Below, piece by piece: positions 32,808 through 41,117 of a stretch of DNA of 64,000 bases. Origin of the DNA: an uncultured Allorhizobium sp. GTDB taxonomy: Bacteria > Pseudomonadota > Alphaproteobacteria > Rhizobiales > Rhizobiaceae. The position numbers were made by a program, and so were the translations under genes. The notes beneath the pieces were generated by a model. It worked only from the letters and a program-made list of their open reading frames with translations. It was not told the DNA's origin and searched no databases. The stretch covers positions 3,735,001 to 3,799,000 of the forward strand of contig OY288189.1 of the NCBI GenBank assembly GCA_958439205.1. Direction: 5' to 3'. Within the stretch, counting starts at the first letter, position 1, and the number at the start of each line of letters is the position of its first letter.

Positions 32808-32830
32808 ATATCTCTCTGCGAGAGAGATAT
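32808..32830. promoter_or_regulatory. Palindrome in the Rrf2-cysH gap
   Basis: Exact arms ATATCTCTC and GAGAGATAT flank five bases. The site is 91 bases before the cysH start and 110 bases from the Rrf2 gene start. Length and symmetry fit an operator for the divergent regulator. Confidence 0.6.
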
Positions 32831-32920
32831 TTGCTCTTTGTTCGTGGCTCGGCGCACGTCGATTTCTGTCCGTCCCCCTGCTATTGCCAGATAATGCCGG
32901 CACTGAGCAGGGACCCTATC

Positions 32921-33667
32921 ATGACCTTCGACACTTCCGCAGACCTGGCCAGGGCGCTGGACCAGCAGCTGGCATCCGCAAACCTCACCGACCGCTTGCG
33001 CATCGTCGCAGCCCTTGAGGGCCGCGCCGTTTTCACCACCTCGCTCGGCATCGAGGATCAGGTGATCTCGGCAGCCATCGGCCTTGCCGGGCTTCCGATC
33101 GACGTCTCGACTCTGGAGACCGGACGGCTCTTCAAGGAAACGGTCGACCTGATCGCCGAGACGGAAGAGCGTTTCGCAATTTCCATCAAGCGCTTTCATC
33201 CCAAGCCTGACGACATCGATGCCTATGCGGCGAAGTATGGCCTGAACGGTTTCTATGAAAGCGTCGAAGCCCGCCATGCCTGCTGTCATGTGCGCAAGCT
33301 GGTTCCGCTGGCGGAGGCGCTGTCAGGCGCCCGCTTCTGGATCACCGGTTTGCGCCGCTCCCAGTCCGGCAACCGCGCGGCCACGCCGTTTGCCGAGTAT
33401 GATGCCGAGCGCGACCTGATCAAGGTGAACCCGCTGGCCGACTGGTCGCTCGACGACATCAACACTTATGTCGAGGCCGAAAGCGTGCCGGTCAATCCGC
33501 TGCATGCCCGAGGCTATCCGTCGATCGGCTGCGAGCCCTGCACCCGGGCGATCAAGCCCGGCGAGCCGGAGCGCGCCGGCCGCTGGTGGTGGGAGAATGA
33601 CGAGAAGCGGGAATGCGGGCTGCACGTGCCGGAGGCGGCAACGTCTGCGGTGCCGACGCCGGCCTGA
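32921..33667 (+). CDS. cysH: Phosphoadenylyl/adenylyl-sulfate reductase
   Basis: A 248-residue reductase of activated sulfate, giving sulfite and AMP or PAP with thioredoxin. The start MTFDTSADLARAL at 32921 has AGGGACC upstream. Motifs are TTSLGIEDQVISAAI, STLETGRLFKET, and the catalytic ECGLH near the C-terminus. The paired cysteines in HACCHVRK and GCEPCTR are those that bind a [4Fe-4S] cluster in the APS-reducing plant and bacterial type, so APS is the likelier substrate. First gene of cysH-cysD-cysN. Confidence 0.93.
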   Translation: MTFDTSADLARALDQQLASANLTDRLRIVAALEGRAVFTTSLGIEDQVISAAIGLAGLPIDVSTLETGRLFKETVDLIAETEERFAISIKRFHPKPDDIDAYAAKYGLNGFYESVEARHACCHVRKLVPLAEALSGARFWITGLRRSQSGNRAATPFAEYDAERDLIKVNPLADWSLDDINTYVEAESVPVNPLHARGYPSIGCEPCTRAIKPGEPERAGRWWWENDEKRECGLHVPEAATSAVPTPA

Positions 33668-33741
33668 CGCTTCGCAAGCGGATCAGGCGCACAGGAAGAC
33701 AAAGATTTCGGGCGACAAGCCCATCGAAAGAAAAGAAGACC

Positions 33742-34698
33742 ATGCACACCCATACATCCGAATTCGATCCTCATTCCAAGGATCCCGTCACCAAGCCGCC
33801 GCTCGATCCGCATCTGAAGGCGCTTGAGAACGAAGCCATCTATATCTTCCGCGAAGTGGCGGCCGAGTTCGAGAAGCCGGTCATGCTCTATTCGATCGGC
33901 AAGGATTCGTCGGTTCTATTGCATCTCGCGCGCAAGGCCTTCTTCCCAGGTCGCGTGCCCTTCCCGCTGCTCCACATCGACACGGGCTGGAAATTCCCCG
34001 AGATGATCGCGTTTCGCGATGCGACGGCGGAGAAGTTCGACCTCGATCTGATCGTGCATACCAATCCGCGCGGCAAGGAAGAGGGCATAGGCCCGTTCAG
34101 CCATGGCTCGTCCTATCATACCGACGTGATGAAGACGGAAGCGCTGCGCCAGGCACTCGACGCCGGCAAGTATGACGCAGCCTTTGGCGGCGCGCGCCGC
34201 GACGAGGAAGCAAGCCGCGCCAAGGAACGCATCTATTCCTTCCGCACGCCCGACCACAAATGGGATCCGCGCAACCAGCGTCCGGAACTGTGGAACATAT
34301 ATAACGGCATGATCCGCCGGGGTGAAAGCGTGCGGGCCTTCCCGCTGTCGAACTGGACCGAAGTCGACATCTGGCGCTACATCCAGGCTGAAAACATCGA
34401 ACTGCCGCCGCTCTACTATGCGAAGAGCCAAAAGTATGTGGAGCGCGACGGCATGCTGATGTGGGCGGAAGATCCGCGCTTCGAAGCGCTTCCGGGCGAG
34501 CAGATCCAGGAAGGCATGCTGCGCTTCCGCACACTCGGCTGCTGGCCGCTCACCGGCGGGATCCGTTCTCATGCTGCTACCCTCGACGAGGTGATCGCCG
34601 AACTCGAAATCGCCACCGTCTCCGAACGTCAGGGCCGCGCCATCGACCGCGACCAGGCCGGATCGATGGAAAAGAAGAAGCGCGAAGGATATTTCTGA
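33742..34698 (+). CDS. cysD: Sulfate adenylyltransferase subunit 2
   Basis: A 318-residue ATP pyrophosphatase-type enzyme. It contains the PP-loop motif VMLYSIGKDSSVLLHLARKAF and the later GGARRDEEASRAKERIYSFR. Together with CysN it makes APS from sulfate and ATP in the cytoplasm. The start MHTHTSEFDPHSKDP at 33742 is typical. Between cysH and cysN, one base from the latter. Confidence 0.95.
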   Translation: MHTHTSEFDPHSKDPVTKPPLDPHLKALENEAIYIFREVAAEFEKPVMLYSIGKDSSVLLHLARKAFFPGRVPFPLLHIDTGWKFPEMIAFRDATAEKFDLDLIVHTNPRGKEEGIGPFSHGSSYHTDVMKTEALRQALDAGKYDAAFGGARRDEEASRAKERIYSFRTPDHKWDPRNQRPELWNIYNGMIRRGESVRAFPLSNWTEVDIWRYIQAENIELPPLYYAKSQKYVERDGMLMWAEDPRFEALPGEQIQEGMLRFRTLGCWPLTGGIRSHAATLDEVIAELEIATVSERQGRAIDRDQAGSMEKKKREGYF

Positions 34699-34699
34699 G

Positions 34700-36178
34700 A
34701 TGACCGCAGCTGCCAATACCGCCCTCGCCTCCGAGGCTCCGCTCGCCGACACTGCACCGGTTACCCGCGACTCGCGCCCTCTGCGGCTCATCACCTGCGG
34801 CTCGGTCGACGACGGCAAGTCGACGCTGATCGGCCGTCTGCTCTGGGATACCAAGGCCGTCAAGGAAGACCAGGCCGCGACGCTGCGGCGTGATTCCGGG
34901 CAGCAGAACGATCTCGGCCTGCCCGATTTCGCGCTTCTGCTCGATGGTCTGCAGGCCGAGCGCGAACAGGGCATCACCATCGATGTCGCCTATCGCTATT
35001 TCGCCACCGACCGCCGCTCCTTTATCGTCGCCGATACGCCCGGCCACGAGCAGTACACCCGCAACATGGCAACCGGCGCCTCGACGGCGGACCTCGCCAT
35101 TCTGCTGGTCGATGCCCGCGCCGGCCTGCTCGAACAGACCCGCCGCCACGCCACCATCGCCTCGCTGATGGGCATCAAGCAGTTCGTGCTGGCGGTCAAC
35201 AAGTTCGACCTCGTGGGTTATGACCGCGCCGTGTTCGACCAGATCAGCAATGATTTCAAGGCGCTGGCGCTGTCGCTCGGCGTGCGTCAGGTGACGGCCA
35301 TCCCTATGTCGGCGCTGAAGGGCGAGAACGTCGTCTATTCCGGCAAGTCGGTCATTCCGTGGTATGAAGGCCCGACGCTGGTCGAGACACTGGAACTTGC
35401 AACCCTGCGCTCCGGTCAGTCGACCGGCTTCCGCCTGCCCGTCCAGCGCGTCTCGCGTCCGGGCGAAAGTTTTCGCGGGTATCAGGGCACGGTTGCCGGC
35501 GGTGCGGTGAAGCCCGGCGACAGCGTTGCCATCCTGCCCTCTGGTCAGGTGGCGAACGTCAAGCAGATCGTCACCTTCGACCTGGTGCGTAATGCGGCTG
35601 TCGCGGGTGACGCGATCACGCTGGTGCTCGACCGTCAGGTGGACGTGGCGCGCGGCGACATGATCGTGTCGCTCGATGCCCAGCCGCAGACCGGCCTTGC
35701 CTTCGACGCGCAGATCGTGGCGCTTCAGCCCGACGGCATCATACCGGCCAAGCGCTACTGGCTGAAGGCCGGCTCGCGTCGCCAGCGCGTGCAGGTGCAG
35801 CCGGTACAGCAGCTCGAGCTGAAGTCCGGCAAGTGGCAGGCGGCCGAAATGCTGCAGATGAACGCGATCGGCAAGGTGCAGCTTGCCTTCGACGAGACCG
35901 CGATCTTCGACCCTTACGAGTTGAACCGCGGCACCGGCGCCTTCATCCTGATCGATCCTGATACCAACAATACGGTGGCGGGCGGGATGATCACCGCCAA
36001 GCGCACCGAACTTGGCGGCCTGAACGCCCATGACGGCCGCGTCATCCTGTCGCTCCCATCCGATCTCGCCGAACAGCTGCTGGCAACCGAGCTGCTCGCC
36101 AGCCGCCGTGACGAGGTGGAAACCCGCCGCGTCACCACGGCTGCTGCCCGCCAGTTGCTTGACGATATAGACGGCTGA
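34700..36178 (+). CDS. cysN: Sulfate adenylyltransferase subunit 1 (GTPase)
   Basis: A 492-residue GTPase of the elongation factor type that drives APS synthesis by CysD. GTP-binding motifs are CGSVDDGKSTLIGRLLWDTK, DTPGHEQYTRNM and AVNKFDLVGY. The protein stops after the three beta-barrel-like domains and has no APS kinase part, unlike NodQ or CysNC fusions of many rhizobia. No separate cysC is in the window, consistent with direct APS reduction by CysH. Ends the operon before a GC-rich terminator. Confidence 0.94.
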   Translation: MTAAANTALASEAPLADTAPVTRDSRPLRLITCGSVDDGKSTLIGRLLWDTKAVKEDQAATLRRDSGQQNDLGLPDFALLLDGLQAEREQGITIDVAYRYFATDRRSFIVADTPGHEQYTRNMATGASTADLAILLVDARAGLLEQTRRHATIASLMGIKQFVLAVNKFDLVGYDRAVFDQISNDFKALALSLGVRQVTAIPMSALKGENVVYSGKSVIPWYEGPTLVETLELATLRSGQSTGFRLPVQRVSRPGESFRGYQGTVAGGAVKPGDSVAILPSGQVANVKQIVTFDLVRNAAVAGDAITLVLDRQVDVARGDMIVSLDAQPQTGLAFDAQIVALQPDGIIPAKRYWLKAGSRRQRVQVQPVQQLELKSGKWQAAEMLQMNAIGKVQLAFDETAIFDPYELNRGTGAFILIDPDTNNTVAGGMITAKRTELGGLNAHDGRVILSLPSDLAEQLLATELLASRRDEVETRRVTTAAARQLLDDIDG

Positions 36179-36212
36179 CAGACTGGCCCAGAATACACCG
36201 CCAAACGGTGTC

Positions 36213-36240
36213 AATCGGCCCGCCCTTGCGCGGGCCGATT
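36213..36240 (+). terminator. Hairpin after cysN
   Basis: AATCGGCCCGC and GCGGGCCGATT form an 11-pair perfect stem with a six-base loop. No long T-run follows, so it may end transcription together with a factor or stabilise the transcript. Confidence 0.7.
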
Positions 36241-36323
36241 GCATTTCAGCATCGGTCAAGCAAGCCCGCTTTTCTTCCTGAAATGCCACGCTAATATATG
36301 GTGCAAATCAGTTTGGGGTGGGC

Positions 36324-37232
36324 ATGCATCGGAACAGGCATCAGGAAAGGGAAGTGCTGATTGGCCTTGCCGAAACACTCGCCACGAGCGGCGTTTCGAA
36401 GCTCCTGCTGCATGCCTGGGAGCGGCGCTACGGAATCACACCTGCCGAACGCAGCCCGACGGGACGGCGCTTCTATACCCGTGAACAGGTGGAACGCCTG
36501 AGGCTGCTGAAAAGCTGCAGCGACGCCGGCCACCGGATCGGCTCTCTTGTGCCGCTCTCGACAGAGATGCTGTCGCGGCTCGAATACGAGCTGGAAGCCC
36601 GCAACGCCCTCTCCGACATTCTGGAAGCCGTGAAGGCCCTGGATAGCGAACGGCTGCAGAGCCTGCTGCAGACGCGGGCGGAGCGGGATCCGCCCGAGCA
36701 TTTCATCCGCGCGACCGTCTTGCCGCTGATGCGGGAGATTGGCTCGCTGTGGGCGGCCGGCGATGTGACCATAGCCGCCGAGCACATGACGACGGCGCAG
36801 ATCAAGCGCATCCTGGGCGGGCTCTTCGATCGCTGTCCGCCACCTGCCATCAACGCGCCGCGTCTGATCGCGACGACGCCGGAAAAGGAAGAGCACGACA
36901 TGGGGGCGCTGGTCGCCACCCTGCTCGCACGTCTCAAGGGCTGGAATGCGCTGTTTCTGGGTGCCAACCTGCCCGCCCGCGAGATCGTCGATGCCGCCCA
37001 CCGGCGCAATGTCCGCTGCGTCTGCCTGAGCGCGCTCACCGGACGCAAGGCGCCTCTCGAGCGCCATCTGGGCGAGTTGCGCGCGGCGCTTTTGCCGAGC
37101 ATCGCAATCTGGATCGGCGGCGCCGCCTATATGGCAATGTCGGAGATGCCGGGCGTCTTGTTTCTCCAGGATCTCGATACATTCCTCGACATGCTGGCGG
37201 CAAAAGCTTCGGATCTTCGCGAAGCCGTCTAG
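36324..37232 (+). CDS. MerR regulator with B12-binding domain, CarH-like
   Basis: A 302-residue regulator. The N-terminal MerR helix-turn-helix is seen in LLHAWERRYGITPAERSPTGRRFY (about residues 28-51). The middle holds W143 followed nine residues later by E153-H154 (W-x9-E-H), the helix-bundle motif that caps adenosylcobalamin in CarH. The B12 domain has H191 in EEHDMG, the position of the lower cobalt ligand, and the phosphate-binding end ANLPAREIVDAA. These fit a light-sensing B12 repressor, although no carotenoid gene is near. The start ATG at 36324 follows GGGGTG; a GTG two codons earlier is possible. Transcription unit of one gene. Confidence 0.85.
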   Translation: MHRNRHQEREVLIGLAETLATSGVSKLLLHAWERRYGITPAERSPTGRRFYTREQVERLRLLKSCSDAGHRIGSLVPLSTEMLSRLEYELEARNALSDILEAVKALDSERLQSLLQTRAERDPPEHFIRATVLPLMREIGSLWAAGDVTIAAEHMTTAQIKRILGGLFDRCPPPAINAPRLIATTPEKEEHDMGALVATLLARLKGWNALFLGANLPAREIVDAAHRRNVRCVCLSALTGRKAPLERHLGELRAALLPSIAIWIGGAAYMAMSEMPGVLFLQDLDTFLDMLAAKASDLREAV

Positions 37233-37405
37233 GCGGCCCCTCCTCACCTGACCCCGTTTTTTTTTGCACAGACTGCCTTTTCGCCCCGAAAAGGTAGACA
37301 AGCGGCACCTGTTTTAGCGCTTCGTTTATTTATTGTATGCATTTTCACGATATCTAATTCTCGCAACGCCAGTGGGCAGGACCGCTGGCACCAGTCGGAG
37401 GGGCT

Positions 37406-39097
37406 ATGGGACTGTCTGCTTTCGTGAATTCGGGGAACGCTGCCAAGATGCTTGCGCTTGATGCGCTGCAAGCAAATGTAATGATCGCCGATGCCAAGCT
37501 CAACATCAAATACATGAACCCGGCGGTGGTGGACCTTTTGAAGGAAGCCGAGTCGGATCTTAAGAAGGAGCTGCCGAAGTTCAGCGTGGCCTCCCTGATC
37601 GGTAGCAATATCGACGTGTTTCACAAGACCCCGTCCCACCAGCGCAACATGCTGGCGTCGCTGAAGAGCCGCCACAGCGCGACGATCACCGTCGGCAACC
37701 GCGTCTTCGACCTTCTCGTCACGCCGCTGCAGCAGGGTGCCAAGACTGTCGGCTTCGTCGTCGAGTGGGCCGATGCAAAGGCACGCCTGCTGAATGTGGA
37801 CTACACGGCGCAGATCGCCGCGATCAGCCGCTCGCAGGCGATCATCGAATTCTCGGTCGACGGCAAGATCATGAGCGCCAACCAGAATTTCTTCTCGCTG
37901 ATGGGCTATGCGCCCGGGGAAATCATCGGACAGCATCACAGCATGTTCGTCGACAAGGGCCATTCCAATTCCGAGGAATACAAGAAGTTCTGGCAGACCC
38001 TGCGCGAAGGCCAGTATATCGCGGCAGAATTCCCGCGCCTGACCAAGAACGGCAAGGAAGTCATCATCTCCGCCTCCTACAATCCGATCCTCGACATCCA
38101 CGGCAAGGTGGTGAAGGTCGTCAAGTTTGCGACCGACGTGACCGCCCGCGTGCGCACGGTGAGCTCGCTCGGCGACGCGCTGAAGCGTCTCTGTTCCGGC
38201 GACTTTGCCTTCCAGCTGACCGAACCCTTCGCGGCTGAATTCGAATTCCTGCGCCATGATCTCAACCGCTCGGTGTCCCAGCTTTGCGACACGTTCCGCG
38301 AGATTTCGGCCAGCGTGGAGGTAATCAGCCAGGGGACGCAGGAAATCGGCCAGGGCGTGGGCGACCTTTCGCGGCGCACCGAAAGCCAGGCGGCCAATCT
38401 CGAGGAAACGGCCGCCGCCCTCGAAGAGATCACGGCAAATGTCGGCTCATCTGCCCAACGCGCCCAGGAAGCGCGCGATGTCGCGGGTTCTGCCAAGGCG
38501 AGCGCCGAGAAATCCGGTGACGTCGTGTCGCAGGCCGTGGACGCCATGAGCCGCATCGAGGATTCCTCCTCCAAGATCTCCAACATCATCGGGGTGATCG
38601 ACGAAATCGCCTTCCAGACGAACCTGCTGGCGCTCAATGCCGGCGTCGAGGCGGCCCGTGCCGGCGAGGCCGGTCGCGGCTTTGCGGTTGTTGCCCAGGA
38701 AGTTCGCGAACTCGCCCAGCGCTCCGCCAAGGCTGCGAAGGAGATCAAGGACCTGATCCAGAACTCGGCCAGCGAGGTTTCGAGTGGTGTGAAGCTGGTC
38801 AGCGATACCGGCGGGGCGCTGAAATCGATCAGCAAGCTGATCGTCGAGATCAACGACCATGTGGTGGCGATCTCGACTGCCGCACGGGAGCAGTCGTCGG
38901 GCCTGGTGGAAGTCAACAGCGCCGTGAACGGCATGGACCAGACGACGCAGCAGAATGCGGCCATGGTGGAAGAGAGCAGTGCTGCGGCCTCGACCCTTTC
39001 CAGCGAAACGCAGAAGCTGCGCGGCATGATCAACCAGTTCAATCTGGGCAATCACCATGGTGGCAGCGCAGTGCATCGCAGCGCCCGCGCCGCTTGA
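37406..39097 (+). CDS. Soluble chemoreceptor with two PAS domains
   Basis: A 563-residue methyl-accepting chemotaxis protein without membrane segments. Two PAS domains lie at about residues 15-125 (MIADAKLNIKYMNPAVVDLL) and 140-255 (FSVDGKIMSANQNFFSLMGY, then SASYNPILDIHGKVVKVVKFA). A short HAMP-like linker follows at about 265-310. The signalling hairpin is EIAFQTNLLALNAGVEAARAGEAGRG, the standard sequence that binds CheA and CheW. The first PAS may bind heme or flavin, so it could sense oxygen or redox state in the cytoplasm. GGAGG precedes the ATG. Confidence 0.93.
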   Translation: MGLSAFVNSGNAAKMLALDALQANVMIADAKLNIKYMNPAVVDLLKEAESDLKKELPKFSVASLIGSNIDVFHKTPSHQRNMLASLKSRHSATITVGNRVFDLLVTPLQQGAKTVGFVVEWADAKARLLNVDYTAQIAAISRSQAIIEFSVDGKIMSANQNFFSLMGYAPGEIIGQHHSMFVDKGHSNSEEYKKFWQTLREGQYIAAEFPRLTKNGKEVIISASYNPILDIHGKVVKVVKFATDVTARVRTVSSLGDALKRLCSGDFAFQLTEPFAAEFEFLRHDLNRSVSQLCDTFREISASVEVISQGTQEIGQGVGDLSRRTESQAANLEETAAALEEITANVGSSAQRAQEARDVAGSAKASAEKSGDVVSQAVDAMSRIEDSSSKISNIIGVIDEIAFQTNLLALNAGVEAARAGEAGRGFAVVAQEVRELAQRSAKAAKEIKDLIQNSASEVSSGVKLVSDTGGALKSISKLIVEINDHVVAISTAAREQSSGLVEVNSAVNGMDQTTQQNAAMVEESSAAASTLSSETQKLRGMINQFNLGNHHGGSAVHRSARAA

Positions 39098-39142
39098 TAG
39101 GACTAAGAGAAAAAGCAGAGCATGCGCAGGGGTGGCCTTTGG

Positions 39143-40183
39143 TCACCCCTGCCGTGCTGTGGAGCCCCGCTGCACGAGCTGATAGCCGAGATCGACCAGC
39201 TTTGCCGGAGACGCGCCCGAGCCGGCCGCCCGGATGATCATGTCGACTGCGCGATAGCCGATCTCGTAACGCGGGACGCGCACGGAAGTGATCGCCGGGA
39301 AGGCAAAGCCCGCATAATCGAGATCATTGAAGCCGCAGATGCCGAAATCCCCGGGAATGGAGAGCCCACGCCGCTGGCATTCGAAGAGCACGCCGAGCGC
39401 GATGTCATCGTTATGGCAGAAGGCGGCATCGGCATCCGGGGCTTCGCTCTTCAGCCGGTCAAGAAGATGGCATCCCAGCCCCACGCTCGTATTGCCATCG
39501 ATGGACAGAACGAGGGACGGGTCGAACAGGCCGGCCTCTTCCAGCACCGCCTGAAAGCCTTCCAGACGCCGCCGGGCGCGGAAATCCCAGGCGCCGCCGA
39601 GCATGGCAATGCGCCTGTAGCCCTTTTCAATCAGATGCCGCGTCGCCGTCTCGGCCGCCAGGCGGTGATCGATGCCGATCGCCATGTCCGAGGGTTGCCG
39701 GCTGACATCCATGATCTCGACGACCGGACAAGGCGCCCGCCGCAGGAGATCATCGATCGCGGCATCTCCGATCTGGCCCACATGGATGAGGCCGGCCGGG
39801 TTTTGCGAGAGAAAGAAGCGCAACTGGCGAAGCTGATCCTCGGCGTCGGTATCAGCGCTTGCATATTGGATGCGCAGATCGGAGGAACGGACGCGATCCT
39901 CGATGCCCCGGATCAGGGCCAGGAAGGCATGGCTGGTCAAACCGGGAGACATGACGCCGACAAGACCGCTGTTCTTGCTGGCCAGCGCCCTTGCCGCAAG
40001 ATCGGGCACATAGCCCATCTCCTCGACAACCCTGAGGATGGTATCGCGCAAATGGGGTGAGACTTTTTCAGGATCGCGCAGGGCACGGGAAACGGTGATG
40101 GCGCTGACACCCGCCTGATGGGCGACGTCAGACAAAGTGACCTTATCCTGGCGCTGACGACGTTTTCTCGTACCTGGAAGCAT
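39143..40183 (-). CDS. LacI-family transcription regulator
   Basis: A 346-residue repressor from the ATG at 40183 (MLPGTRKRRQRQDK). The helix-turn-helix is TLSDVAHQAGVSAITVSRALRD with the hinge MGYVPDLAARALAS. The sugar-binding part has GLVGVMSPGL, CHNDDIALGVLFECQRRGL and GICGFNDLDYAG. It is closest in style to GntR-type (gluconate) LacI regulators. No sugar operon is beside it in the window, since the tRNA-Pro and the integrated element follow. In the un-integrated chromosome it would lie next to tRNA-Pro and the 59.6-kb genes. Confidence 0.88.
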   Translation of the reverse strand: MLPGTRKRRQRQDKVTLSDVAHQAGVSAITVSRALRDPEKVSPHLRDTILRVVEEMGYVPDLAARALASKNSGLVGVMSPGLTSHAFLALIRGIEDRVRSSDLRIQYASADTDAEDQLRQLRFFLSQNPAGLIHVGQIGDAAIDDLLRRAPCPVVEIMDVSRQPSDMAIGIDHRLAAETATRHLIEKGYRRIAMLGGAWDFRARRRLEGFQAVLEEAGLFDPSLVLSIDGNTSVGLGCHLLDRLKSEAPDADAAFCHNDDIALGVLFECQRRGLSIPGDFGICGFNDLDYAGFAFPAITSVRVPRYEIGYRAVDMIIRAAGSGASPAKLVDLGYQLVQRGSTARQG

Positions 40184-40477
40184 GCTCACCGAACCAGCCT
40201 GGATTGCAATCATTGGTGGCAATTGCAGTTTTACAGCCCCGCGAAAAGCGACGCTCCATACAATTCAAGATAGCCTAATCTACATGCCTCAGCAACGACT
40301 TGCAGGGTTTTCCCCCAAGCTTTGAGTTGAAGTGGAGATACGTGTCCACTACCACTGTTTGTAGAATATACAATGTCACGCAAACAAACTGCGAGGGCCA
40401 GGATCCAGCACAACATGCGCGCCCTCGGCCAGGCTGCGTCAAACGTCTTTTCGGTGCGGGGGATTGTTCGGGAAAGT

Positions 40478-40527
40478 AAGCTGGTCGGAGTGGAGTGATT
40501 CGAACACTCGACCCCCACGTCCCGAAC
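40478..40527. repeat. attL, 3' part of tRNA-Pro
   Basis: Fifty bases identical to 59195-59244. They cover the tRNA 3' end, T-arm and most of the anticodon arm, plus four bases beyond CCA. After the repeat the sequence leaves the tRNA, so no functional tRNA exists here. Confidence 0.92.
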
Positions 40528-40716
40528 AACATGAACGCGACCGAATAGCCCGCAATTGCGGCTCTTCGCGCTCATGCTCGAGGCGATGAATCGCGCCTGA
40601 ACGGGTTCATTCATTGCCAATCGTTGCCGCAACGCACTTGGCAAGGATCACAACGCCGTAGGAATGTCAACAGCCTGTCGCCCATCTCCGGCGGGCCTTA
40701 ACCCATGGGAGGACGC

Positions 40717-40848
40717 ATGACCAAACCCGACACCGACCGCCCTTACCGCGGACGCCGCCTAAGCTGGACGGAGTTCTACCAATTGACCGGACGGAAGCAG
40801 CCGGAAGCGGCGAACGACAACCACGAACAGAGAGATCAAGCCGCATGA
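40717..40848 (+). CDS. Small element protein with NDN motif (43 residues)
   Basis: The ATG has an excellent site, GGGAGGACGC, directly upstream. The product starts MTKPDTDRPYRGRRLSWTEF and holds PEAANDNHEQ near its end. Its TGA overlaps the start of the next gene (ATGA). Too short for a family call. The A-N-D-N stretch recurs in four other proteins of the element. Confidence 0.65.
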   Translation: MTKPDTDRPYRGRRLSWTEFYQLTGRKQPEAANDNHEQRDQAA

Positions 40849-41117
40849 AAATCAAAAGCGCGCGGAGAGTGCACCCTCATCCCTCCCCCGGAGGATTTAC
40901 ACCCGTTGCCGCCTTCAGCCTGGAGCCAATGGAAGGCGTCCTGATCTTCGACTGCAGCGTCGTTCGCGCCCGCGACGGTCGCCTCCTCGTATACGGCCCG
41001 CCATCAAAGCACGGCGGCCCGCTGGTGAACCTAGCGCCCGCGCAACGTGCCGAAGTGCTGAAACTCGTAACCGACGAATTGGGAATTGATGATGCCAAGC
41101 GCAACACTTCAGCCTAA
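40845..41117 (+). CDS. Small element protein, possibly SpoVG-like
   Basis: A 90-residue protein starting MKIKSARRVHPHPSPGG, coupled to the preceding gene by ATGA. The stretch FDCSVVRARDGRLLVYGPPSKHGGP followed by LAPAQRAEVLKLV has the rhythm of SpoVG, a small nucleic-acid-binding protein (its DGKNGLFVAMPSRK region then a terminal helix). This link is by eye and weak. It overlaps the helicase gene start, which suggests a replication or regulatory role. Confidence 0.6.
   Translation: MKIKSARRVHPHPSPGGFTPVAAFSLEPMEGVLIFDCSVVRARDGRLLVYGPPSKHGGPLVNLAPAQRAEVLKLVTDELGIDDAKRNTSA

Noticed and set aside
34577..36289. Leftward 570-codon frame antisense to cysN
   Set aside because: Shadow of cysN, whose GTPase motifs are all present on the forward strand.
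40478..40550. tRNA-Pro gene at the left end of the element
   Set aside because: Only the 3' part matches; the sequence diverges after the anticodon region, so no cloverleaf can form. It is attL.
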